Assembly (NCBI GenBank): GCA_029255685.2
Contig: CM055315.2
Location: 28,029,501 to 28,093,500 of the forward strand
Direction: 5' to 3'
Length of the DNA: 64,000 bases
From: Silene conica
Taxonomy: Eukaryota; Streptophyta; Magnoliopsida; Caryophyllales; Caryophyllaceae
In this document: piece after piece, positions 33,055 to 43,500 of the stretch
Layout of the letters: every line of letters begins with the position of its first letter
Numbering within the stretch: the stretch's first letter is position 1
Program-made: the position numbers and the translations under genes
Notes under the pieces: generated by a model
Told to the model about the DNA's origin: nothing
The model's database searches: none
The model's input: the letters and a program-made list of their open reading frames with translations, nothing else

Positions 33055-34480
33055 TGATAAGGGTAAAGTCGTCACCCTAAATCAAAGTAATCCTTAGGAT
33101 ACTACTAACTAATAGCTAGCGGTAAGAAAGGTATCGAATCCACAAGGAGGCGGTAATAAATTGTTTGCTAAAGTAAATAAGTCTTACGGTAACAATTGGG
33201 TTGTTTTAGTTGTTTTGATGTCTTCTAATTAACTAATTGCAATATAAGTAAATAAAGATGTAAACAAGTATTAGGAAAGATCTAGGGATCAAGTTCACAT
33301 AGGCAATTATCAAGGGGAATGGGTTTTAACTAATTTAATTGGGCAAAATTATTATTTAAGATTACATGTTCGGTCGGTATTCATATAATCTTTAGATTTA
33401 AACCTAACATGCGGTCGCTATAATTAGGCCAGTCTATTCAATTGTTGTGGCCTATCTTAGTCTTAATCTACGGTCGGATTTAAGACTAATTTGCGAGACT
33501 AATTAACTAATCCTGGCCAGTAATTAATTAATCAGATTTAAAACAACAATAAAACAATAATAATAAGCAGTTTAACAATTAAACATCATTAAAGTTTGAT
33601 TCCTCCTTCTAATCACCTAGATCCTTTTTCACCCTAGACAAATAAATTAGTTACGCGTGGCTTGGGATCTAACTACAACAATATTGATTGAAAACATAAT
33701 TAATAAAGCAATAAACTAAGAACAAGAATAATTGAAGAACAATAAAGTAGAGATTATGATTAAATACCGTAATTAGAAGAACAAGATCCGTAGGCAATTG
33801 CTAAATAATAATCTAGAGAGCTACTAGTAATAATTAGGCGGGGTTTTGAGTAATAAAAAGCGTATCTAACAATAGGCTACGAAGCCTTTATTTATAGTAA
33901 ACTACTTAAACAATTTATGGAAACTCGGGGTAAATTGAAGCGCTCAATCGAGCACTCAAGGCACTCGATCGATCACTCAAGGCACTCGATCGAGTGTTGG
34001 TGGCACTCGATCGAGTGCTCTCAGCGCGTAATTTCTGCTTCGCGCACTGAACTTCAAACGGTCGCCATTTCTTCGTTACTTGTCCAAATCAAGTGATTTT
34101 CATGGCGTTGAAAAGCTAAGAGGATGATCTTTCACCTCCGGTTGGAATCACCTGATTATCATTTGTAGAACTCGAGATATGGTTCTGCAAAGTAGGTACT
34201 TGTTATATGGAGCTCTTCTTTGTGCTTGCCTTCGATAATCTCCTTAGCTCTTCCTTCCTAGATCCTACTGCCATGCTACGTGTGTTCCTTCATATCGGGT
34301 CCGCGGTGCTCCAATCCATCTTTTGCTCCATAAATGCATCAATCCTGCATTAAACACCGAAAGACGGAAGTATCGACATTCTAATATAAATAGCATATAT
34401 AAATGACACGATTTGGCACAAGAATCATCTCAAAACAACTAAAGGGGAGGCATATAAGTGTATACGAATATGACTCATCA
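33055..34480 (-). repeat. Element A 5' LTR, 1426 bp
   Basis: Minus-strand start TGATGAGTCATATTCG, end CCCTTATCA next to the primer-binding site. Contains four copies of the CACTCGATCGAGTG-type palindrome (33943, 33962, 33983 and 34004), exactly 21 bp apart. The end near the primer-binding site has ATCGAATCCACAAGGAGG, shared with solo LTR C. Confidence 0.85.
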
Positions 34481-34983
34481 GGTGGTTTTGCAGGTTTTCC
34501 CGGACCTCAAGTTGCTCCTCATGTTGCTCCTCAAGTTGCCCCTTTTTCCTGATCCTCATTTTGCTAGTGGAAGTGGAGGAAGGGAAGTTAATGACCCAAC
34601 TCAAAATATCAATTTCACTGACTAATTTGACGGCCCTGTGTGAATGGATGGTTTCTCCCCTTGTACATACTAGCTTGGGGGAGGCTAGTTGGTTTAGTAA
34701 GTTTTCTTGTTGTTTTTATGTTTTAGCTTCCCTTTCCCCATTAAACTTGTTTGTTGATTGTCTCTATGGTTCACATTAGGGACAATGTGAAGTTTAGCTT
34801 GGGGGAGGGATTTCTTTTCCTTTTCATAGGTTAGTATGAGTATGACGATGATGAGTTTTATGATGTTGTGTATGAATCACCTACTGTTATCCTTTTACAT
34901 TCTCCAATTTTCATGTTTTTTGGAATTTTTTGTGAGTCACCTACGACGGAATTTTGTCTTACATGGGGATGTCCTGACATAGT

Positions 34984-36146
34984 TGTTGGGAAATGTGTCC
35001 TCAACAATAGTGCGATCACATAATTAAATCTCATGACGAGAATACGCAAGGGATGATTCAAAATTATATAGTCAACTGACCAACATTAATCGGTAATGAT
35101 TGGCTAGCTAGAGTTTGACATTACTGTCTTATGACGGTGGTGGTAAGTTGATCCATTTAGGTCACACCTAGAGGACAATTCCCTTAATTGATAAACTGAT
35201 CAAATGTATATTGATACGAGTTGATCAGATTTCTTAAATTTGTATATCGAGAAATCAGAGGTTAAATCTTAATGTAAGATATATATTGTCAAATATTAAT
35301 CGATGTTTATGAAACGTCGAAATTAGAATGAATCGGGTTGATTATTATTACAAATGTTGTATATCGTATTGACGATTATTGAGACAACCATTTTATACAT
35401 AAGTAATTATGAATTACTAGTCAATTTGTTAAATGAGATTTAATTAATTTATAAATGATATTTAATTGTTAAATATGCATTTAATTTAAAACAATTACAT
35501 GATATGTCTCATGTCACATACAATTGTACAAATGACATTTTGTAAAATGGGTGTCCATTTTATGTTGTGGGTGTCGGTTTAGGTGGTGTTGATTAAGGAA
35601 GTGTTTTTGTGTCTTAAATACAAATAAACACTATCATTATGCATGCTCATAGTGAATAACACCTAGAGCCACCCTATATCCATGGGTAAGGCAAAATGTT
35701 CTCTTTTGTGCTTCCCCATGGCCGGCTCTTCCCAACCCCAACACAACCATCATAAAACTTGTGATGAACTCATAAGTTAATTCATTCCTTATGCCATCTT
35801 GTTTTCTAGTGTGAGAAAAATCAACAAAACCTCTTCAATATTATTAGATAATATTCATAATACTATATTTGTTGTAGTATTAATATTAGTTAATCTAATA
35901 TGATTAGATTATACTTTAAGGAAACCGTTTTTCATACCTAGCTTGTGTGATTCTCGGTGACTAAGGGGTTGTTTTGGGTGCATCGTAAAGGAGGCAATCT
36001 ACATTGGTTGCTTCGTGGAGGATCATCCTAGCATAATTTTGGACCGAATGTAAGGCTTCAATCTTATTATTTCCGCATTTTATTTAGCATGCATAAGATC
36101 TTGGTACAAATTAAAGAGTTAATTTGTTTGTAAAATTAGTATGACA
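34984..36146 (+). mobile_element. Solo LTR D, 1163 bp (probably Copia)
   Basis: Begins TGTTGGGAAATGTGTCC and ends AGTATGACA. The 5 bp target duplication ATAGT is perfect (34979-34983 and 36147-36151). No internal ORF. A related LTR piece is at 18480-18711 in the opposite orientation. It is inserted in the 3' region of element B. The Copia assignment is by the style of the LTR ends only. Confidence 0.85.
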
Positions 36147-37304
36147 ATAGTAGGTAGAGAATGAATTTTTGATGTATTTAGCTTGATCTGTTGGCATTGG
36201 CAACCTACAAAATTGAGAGTTTAGAGCCTCCTAAGACCGTTGCATCCTTTTTCGGTTTCATTTAGGTGTGAGTAGGTCTCCTCGTGTTTTGTGTTACATC
36301 AAAAGACATAAGTATGGTCTGTGTTCCGTTTCATAAGCATTGCATTCATTTTGTGAGTTTTTGAAAGCCTTTCACATGACTCCTTTTGCCCATTCTTCAC
36401 CCTATACACATGCTATTATTTGTTTTAAGCTGCATTTTCAAAAATTTGCCTACCTTGTCAAGTTAGTAGCTTAGTCATTGGTGTTTGGGTGCTCAATTGG
36501 ATATGGTTCAAAAAGTGTTGGTTGTTATCGTGATTGGCATTGAAAAAGAACATGTTCAAGAAAAGAAAAAAAAGAAAAAAAAATGATGAAAAAAGAAAAA
36601 AAATGAAAAGAAAGAAGCATAAAATGAAAGAAAAAAAAGAGGAAAAAAACAAGGAAAAAATAGGAGTTCCCATTCATCGTAAATAATTTTTTTTTTTGGG
36701 AAGTTCTTATTTGTTTTGCCTTGAAAAGAAAGTCATCTTTCCGATTTTTTACTTTAGCACTTGGTAATGGTTGGGTTTGACTTGGATTGAGTATCCTTGC
36801 ATTGATGGTTAGTTGCTAGCTTGAATTACCTCCAATTACCATAATTCATATGTTCCCCTTCTTACCCATCACATATTGCGTTCCTCTTACTTTTGGCTTC
36901 ATTCTTATGCTTACATTTTTTATTGCTTTGCCTAATGGATTGGAGTACTTACCATATTAGATTGTCGGCACAATTTCATGAGTCGAGTTTAGGAAAGTGT
37001 TTTCACATACAAACTTCCTTTACATTTATTTGTGTGCTTGAGTGTACCGCGAGAGTCCTTTGTCAAAATGATCACATAAAAGCCAAAGAGTATAGATGAA
37101 ATTTTCTATGCTACGCCGTCGTGTAAATCTCAACCGTGTATTGCATCTTTCCTATGCCCATATTGTCCTCGGGTTTTTGTCTCAAAATTGTTTCATCTAG
37201 CTAAAATTGGGATTTGTAATTGATGGGATTATGGAGATTCATTGGCTTGTCTTGGTTTGTTTGTGCTTGTTTGAGGACAAGCAATGGTTTAGCTTGGAGG
37301 AATT

Positions 37305-38809
37305 TGATATGCTATATTTTTATATGTTTTTTTTATCCCCATTTTAGCTCGTGTTTCATTATCGTTTACACTATTTTGTAGTGTCTATTGAGCTAATTCC
37401 GTGTTTTAGGTGATTTGTATGTGGTTTAGCGTTTTTGTAGGAAATACGGATTTTTCCTATGTTTTGACATTCACCAAGTACCGCGGAGCTAAACATAGTC
37501 GAGACGAGCATTTTCCGAGCATTAGAAGTGACGAAACGAGGAAGAAAGTCAAGAAGTCAACAAAAGTCAACATATGAAGCTAAATTGTAAAGCATGACAA
37601 CAACAATGACGTCATCAAGAACTCAAATGTAAGCAATTGAAGAAATATGAAGAACGAGGATATTTGTTTTCTCCTCGGTCGGGGTGAGGTGCCCCGGTGT
37701 ACCAAGGTGAGGTGAATCAAGGCATTGAAAGCTCAAATTTAAAGTGCCGATTTAATTTGTTTTCACCCCGGTCGGGGTGGCCTGCCCCGGGGCACCGGGG
37801 TGGCTTAGGCCATTGGAAATTGAGTCTAGATTCATGGAATGCGAGCCCCATTGTTCATACCCAGGTCGAGGTGGGCTGCCCCGGTGTACCGGGGTGGCTG
37901 CGATTGTGAGACCTTTGGTTCTCCCTCCTCGTCACTATATATACTCTTGTATTTTATTCGAAATTCATTCATCATTCAGCTCTTATTCTAAGTCATGTTT
38001 TTTGTAAAACTTTAGTTAAGTTCTAATTTCTTTTTCATTGTAAGAATACTTCGTAGTTTGTTCAAGTACTTTCCGTATTTGTTTGCAGTTTGTCCTCCAA
38101 GTTCTTATTCCATTTCTCTCTAGTTTTTTTTGTATTTTCTAACCTTCTCTTTACAGTTTTATTTCATTATCGTCATCATGTTTATCGTAGTTAATAGAAT
38201 TGTTAGTCTAGCTCCCAAAGCCATGTATAAGTAGTTTCATATCTAGGGTAGGGAAGCCATATTAGAATACGTGTTTGGTTATGTTGAATTGCAATATTTT
38301 CATCATCCTCTTGTTAATTATATACATGCATGCTTGCTTGCTTTAGTTAATCTTCGATTGTTGGCCATAATCGTTGACTAATCTGTTATTCTTGTCCTAA
38401 GAGCGAAAGTCGGGATAGAATTAGACAAAGCATCCTATAATAGGTTGACCCATTTTATGCGAAAGCATTTTGTTAGTTAATCTATGGTTAAACAATAGGC
38501 CGAGAGGTACTTGTTAGAACCCAATCAACTTTGATGATGAATTTTGTAATTTGACATAGCTAATTTATCCTTCTACATGTGCAACCCCAATCCCCTAGAT
38601 TCCCTCTAATGATTGTTTACAACTTTCTTTTATAAATTTTTGTTTTTAAGTCAATCCTTAATCAAAACATCAAACAACTCGTGACCGACTTAGGTAGTTT
38701 TCTATTCATAGCTTTTCACAAATGCATTCTCGTCTCCCTGCGATTGACCCCTTCATGTTAGTCAAGTCTAGGGACCTTTATCTTTACTAGGTGTGCGATT
38801 AGCCCATCA
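37305..38809 (+). repeat. Element B 3' LTR, complete, 1505 bp
   Basis: TGATATGCT ... AGCCCATCA, preceded by a purine-rich tract and followed by the target duplication. Contains TGACGTCA (bZIP-type palindrome) at about 37603 and GC-rich palindrome pairs: CACCCCGGTCGGGGTG at 37765, GCCCCGGGGC at 37784, and a further pair at 37861-37896, with 19 bp between members. Confidence 0.88.
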
Positions 38810-38906
38810 ATCATCAACAACAACAATATGTTCAAGCAACTTCTGCATTGATGTTTTTCTCAACTGATAAGGATTCTTTTCAAGAGTTAAATGGATATCA
38901 CATAGA

Positions 38907-39266
38907 TTAGTATAAAACTCGTCCATTGTGCATTTTACACTGATCAAAATCAATAATTTCGCCCATATTTTTAATTCCAAGCAAAAATGCTACTTCATCG
39001 GCACAAAGTACCAAATGATGATTCTCAATCAAGAAATAATAAGTTTCCACATCATATTGTTGTACTAATGGCCAAAACATGGACATGTTTTTATTATGTA
39101 CCGGGACTGACATCAAGGCATGAAACTGCGAATCCGCGATTGTAGCTAGTTTCGTATCTTTATCGGCGTCATCATGGTAAAATTTTGGTAAATCGGCCTT
39201 AGATTCTAGAACTATATCATTCATGATTCTGAGAATACAAGTTACCAAATGCCGAGTAGAATACAA
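38907..39266 (-). pseudogene. Plant mobile domain-like fragment
   Basis: A 119-codon minus-strand ORF with SVPVHNKNMSMFWPLVQQYD, TYYFLIENHHLVL and CADEVAFLLGIKNMGEI. The pattern of a W/LVQ.YD helix, a T-F-type strand and then D(E)VA.LLGI resembles the start of plant mobile domain (PMD/MAIL-type) proteins and related transposon ORFs, by memory. The ORF is cut at both ends: upstream there is only a repeat of CAAGTTACCAAAT, and no further domain follows. It is likely a transposon-derived remnant. Confidence 0.4.
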
Positions 39267-39289
39267 GTTACCAAATAGAAATATTTAAT

Positions 39290-40508
39290 GAAGTTTTTGC
39301 CAAAATGGTGCTCAAAACGGAACTATTTAACAAAATGGTGCTCATTTGAAACTAATTACCAAAAATGGTTCCACGTCATCATTTCGAATTTTTCTTTTTT
39401 TTAAAAAATTACCCAAACATGTCGTTGTCCGGACAGCGACCAGTTACTAAGCAAAACAGACAAAAGAAGCACTTTTTGGCCAAAACTACTTGCTTCCCTT
39501 ATATCTAGTCGTTGTCCGAGACAGCGACCGGATACTCGCCTACTGCGTTCTCCCTTACCTTCCGCCATGTTTCAGTCATCTTCAATTCATCCCCCTTTTT
39601 ACTATTATTACTATTATGGAACAACGAAGCCATCATCCAATACTCCACACTGTGCTGCTTCCTCAACCCCGAACTCCGCGGCCATGGCGGCAGATTCTCC
39701 TCTCTCACATGCGGCGGTTGAAGCTTAATAAGTACAATTTCAGACGTTACGGGAGTAGGGCATTCCTTGCTGCTATTAATTAAAGAATCCACCTGCCCTT
39801 GACTTCTTGTCTTTTTTAAGCTGCGAACAATAAAGAGGAAATTGAGGCAAGAGTCGCGGTAGTCTGATTCCGATCTCAGTATCTCGACGACGGAGCATCC
39901 CCACGTTGAATCTTCGGGGAATCTCGTACATGTAAACCCTCAAAGGGGACAAACTCCGGCAACGTGGCACCCAATTCGAGGGCTGAGATAGGAGGAAAGG
40001 GGATAAATGTGATTGGAAATCCACCGTGCCGATCATGAACAAGCAAGAGATTGTCACAATTGTGATGAATATGAAGGTGATGTAAACTTCATTTTTGTTA
40101 CAACAGAAGCTTATGACTTTCGATTGATTTGGGTGGAAAGATTAGATGTTGATAATTGATGGGTTTTGGAGATTTATTGGTGAAATTAAGTAGGCAATAG
40201 TGGGATTGGTGAGGTGAGCGATGTTTTAGGAAAGAAGGGAAGGGGAGGTTTGATAAATCCAATTTCTGTAACTAGTCGCTGTTCCACACATCGACTAGAT
40301 ATAAGGACAATTTTTTGAAGGTTGTCTGATTCTATCTATTTTGCTTAGTAACTGGTCGCTGTCCCGGACAGCGACATGATTGTAAAATTTTTTTTAAAAA
40401 AAAGAAAAATCTGAAATGATGACGTGGAACCATTTTTGGTAATTAGTTTCAAATGAGCACCATTTTGTTAAATAGTTCCGTTTTGAACACCATTTTGGCA
40501 AAAACTTC
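39290..40508. mobile_element. Pack-MULE (Mutator-like), 1219 bp, 9 bp TSD
   Basis: Terminal inverted repeats of about 190 bp start GAAGTTTTTGCCAAAATGG and match closely. The target duplication ATATTTAAT is 9 bp and perfect (39281-39289 and 40509-40517), the hallmark of Mutator-like elements. Subterminal GTCGCTGTCCCGGACAGCGAC-type palindromes occur near 39423, 39509, 40271 and 40345. The interior is a host-gene fragment (GT47 exostosin), so it is a gene-carrying non-autonomous MULE. No transposase. Confidence 0.9.
39500..40090 (-). pseudogene. Captured 5' fragment of a GT47 exostosin-like glycosyltransferase
   Basis: The minus strand encodes a hydrophobic signal anchor (ITFIFITIVTISCLFMIG), a stem (HLSPFLLSQPSNWVP), then [23 protein letters not shown], the start of an exostosin domain. 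In the next frame come [20 protein letters not shown] and WMMASLFH, followed by EYPVAVSD. These match, from memory, the N-terminal third of plant Golgi exostosin-family (GT47, ARAD/EDA5-like) enzymes that build cell-wall glycans. A frame change near 39780 and the missing catalytic C-terminal part show it is not functional. It lies wholly within the MULE. Confidence 0.75.
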
Positions 40509-40524
40509 ATATTTAATACCACAA

Positions 40525-43500
40525 CTAGTTCGGGTGCCCGTGAAATTCACGGGTTTATTTCGATCAGTTGCATTTGTCATGTCGATGTTGTGTTTTTTAA
40601 TGCGTGTCCATAAGGACAATAATAAGCGAGAACCCAAAAAATTAGGAGAATTCTATTTGAGATGTTGAAGAACAATTCAATAATATTATAAGGGAGTAGA
40701 AGAACGTTGCTAATATTCTTTGCATGAGATTAACAAATTTATCGATAGTAAAAATAATACAGCTTGATTTTGATAATAAAGGATTGCAATTATTGTTAGT
40801 GCAAATTAGTTTCAAATTTGAGACGTTCCCCCTTTTGTCACTAAAATTATGAAATGATTATTTTTTTTTGTCCAACTCACATGATTTTAAATGTGAAATT
40901 TATCTAGTGAATTCATATTTCTTATAAAGTATTCTACATTAACTAAAAAGTCACTTCGTTCTAAATTATTAAGGCCTAGGGCCTGGTGAGCTGAACTCGT
41001 ATTCGCATTGAACAAACATAATTCCAATTATTACGTACAAAAAAAGTATATTGTTTTATAATTTAGAGTAGTTCTAGCGAAGTAATGTACAAAAATATAA
41101 GAAATAAGACGTCATGGTTCAAGTATTCATTAAGTACTGAAAGAAATATTCTAGCCGGTGGTTGATGTTGTGTTTTTTTTTTTTGCGTCGACATTCTGTT
41201 TTACGGCGTTGACTCTTCTGATTTTGCGCGCTTGTTAACAATACTTCCCTCCATCTTGATGTGTTTATCACCTCTTCTAGTCCTGCATTTTTAAGTGGTT
41301 TTTTTAGATTTGTATTTCTGAATGTAAATGTAATCATATTATTATTTGAATTAGTTTTACATACTTTTCCAAAAAAAAATCGCTTTTCCTTTTTTTCTGG
41401 TTATGTGTTGACAATCCATCAATTGTAGATTTGTAGGTAGTTGTAGGGAGCCCTCTTGCTCTAGCGCTGCCTGCATTTTGAGTCACATGTCAATGTTTTG
41501 TAATTTACTTCAATATTTGAGTTCACGTTCCTAATACTTTGAGTTCACATTCATGAACTTCCTGCACAACTTACGAAAACAGTAAATAAAAACTCAACTG
41601 AACTGACCTTTTTAAATCTTATAATGTTAGAATGAAGAGATCTTTATGATTTCTTCTAACAATGAGATCGACGGCGATACATTGAGTCAAACCAATTCCC
41701 GAGCTTAGCAAATTCCAAATCCTACATAATGATAGCCGTTAGAACTTTCAAGAAAGATGGTAAATCAAGAAAAGGAATATGCTAATGTACTTAAAACCAA
41801 TTGGCAAAAAATTAAAAGCATTTGTACGTCATTGATATTGCATGTAAATTGAGGACTAAACTGAGTAACAACTGGATTTGATACCCTGGGTGAAATTCCC
41901 AAAGCTTACAATGTTGTTCAACTTATGAGTTAATTTAGAAACCCAACATAATGCGAATTCAAAATTTGGGTGCGAATGAGGGAGAATACTCTTCATGGGA
42001 TGAACTTTACAATATTGATTTGGTCCCTTCTCAATTATTTTTCAAGTTTCGCAAACAACTTCAAGACTTCACTTGGTGTTAATTTAGAGGTACTTATTCA
42101 CATGTCCTTCTCTCTCTATATTGAATTAAAGATATTATTCGCTACTTACGAAGAATACAGTCATATAAAAAACGCCTAGAACATACCTATCAAACAACTC
42201 CAAAGTAGTCCCAACTCTCGGGTGCTCTATTTCACCCACTTGCCCCCCAATTGGTTTATTGTGAAAGGGGCATTATCTATCTAAACTTCTGACGAATATC
42301 ACTTTTAAGCTAGTGGGACGTGGGTATCATACTTAAGATGACAATTATAAATGAGAAACTCGTCTTATTACTACTACATTTGATTTGATTAGCCCACTAC
42401 TTTAAGCTAGTGAATATTATACTTAAGGATACGATTATTTGGTTTCACATAATAGCTTAGGACACTATATTATACTGTTCATTCTTAGTTTAGCATGCTC
42501 GACTAATAAGGGTAGCTAGTTCTTTTTGAAGCATCTTTTATATGACACAATCAGGCTGAGAAAGTCCGACAGTGCAGTGAAAGATTAAGACTTCTATGTG
42601 TGTGGCCTTCTCTATTGCTCCAAAAACATCAAGAATCAAAATATACGAAATATGACTAATTGAACTACACGAGGAACAGGAGGGCAAAATAAGAGCAACC
42701 AAAAGTTCAGTGAGATGCACGATTAATCTCAAAATAAAAAAAAGTAGATTGTCATACCAAACAATGCAGCCACGTTTTTGAAAATGCGTGTTGGACACAA
42801 GAACTGATATGCTCTGTAATCACATTAAAAAAAGTGTTATAAAGTATGACAACTTTCAAAATTAAGCAATATTGTTATTCATCACTATTGTGAAGTTAAA
42901 CCCTTTCAAATCAAAAACATTTTCGAAAAAAAAGGAACTGAAAATGAAAATTTACTCCGTATGATATAATTGGAATTATAATAAAATGCAGTAAATATCG
43001 TAAATAAGTAAAATAAACCAATCCTGTAATAATAATAATCAAGAAGATTGCAGGAAAATTAAAATAAATACTCTACATTAATATTTTTCATTCATTTTTT
43101 TAAATAAAAAAACTCGATGAACCTGTCAAATAATCCATATTGGTGAATTTGAATCTTGACCAAAATAGATCCCTATTATCAATTTTCACATCAATTTTTA
43201 ACATTTGAAGTTTTGAACTCACTTAAGATTTAACTTAATTGTAGATAACACTCTAAATCTAACAAAAATTGATACTTTTTGAGGTTTTGATCTGGGCGAT
43301 ACATTGAGTCAAACCAATTCCCGAGCTTAGCAAATTCCAAATCCTACAGAATGATAGCCGTTAGAACTTTCAAGAAAGATGGTAAATCAAGAAAAGGAAT
43401 ATGCTAATGTACTTAAAACCAATTGGCAAAAATTAAAAGCATTTGTACGTCATTGATATTGCATGTAAATTGAGGACTAAACTGAGTAACAACTGGATTT

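Larger units (their letters stand above)
28490..34480 (-). mobile_element. Athila-like element A, non-autonomous, 3' LTR lost
   Basis: Read on the minus strand: 5' LTR (34480-33055), a primer-binding site matching tRNA-Asp (TGCGCCGTTGTCGGGGA, 33050-33034), gag, protease, a short acidic segment, then non-coding 3' sequence. Reverse transcriptase, RNase H and integrase are absent. No second copy of the LTR is found at the left. The element ends abruptly at 28489/28490 against B's broken 5' LTR, so one deletion probably removed A's 3' LTR together with most of B's 5' half. Confidence 0.8.
28011..38809 (+). mobile_element. Athila-like LTR retrotransposon B with nested insertions
   Basis: The 5' LTR starts at 28011 (TGATATGCTATATTT) and the 3' LTR ends at 38809 (AGCCCATCA). 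The target duplication ATCAT is perfect (28006-28010 and 38810-38814). Orientation follows from the 3' end: the purine-rich GGTTTAGCTTGGAGGAATT precedes the complete LTR at 37305. The 5' LTR is cut at 28489, and all internal coding sequence is gone. What remains of B inside is 34481-34983 and 36147-37304, non-coding apart from a short PQVAPHVAPQVAPF-type peptide at 34500-34550 and the repeated words AGCTTGGGGGAGG (34672, 34795). Element A and solo LTR D lie inside it. Confidence 0.85.
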
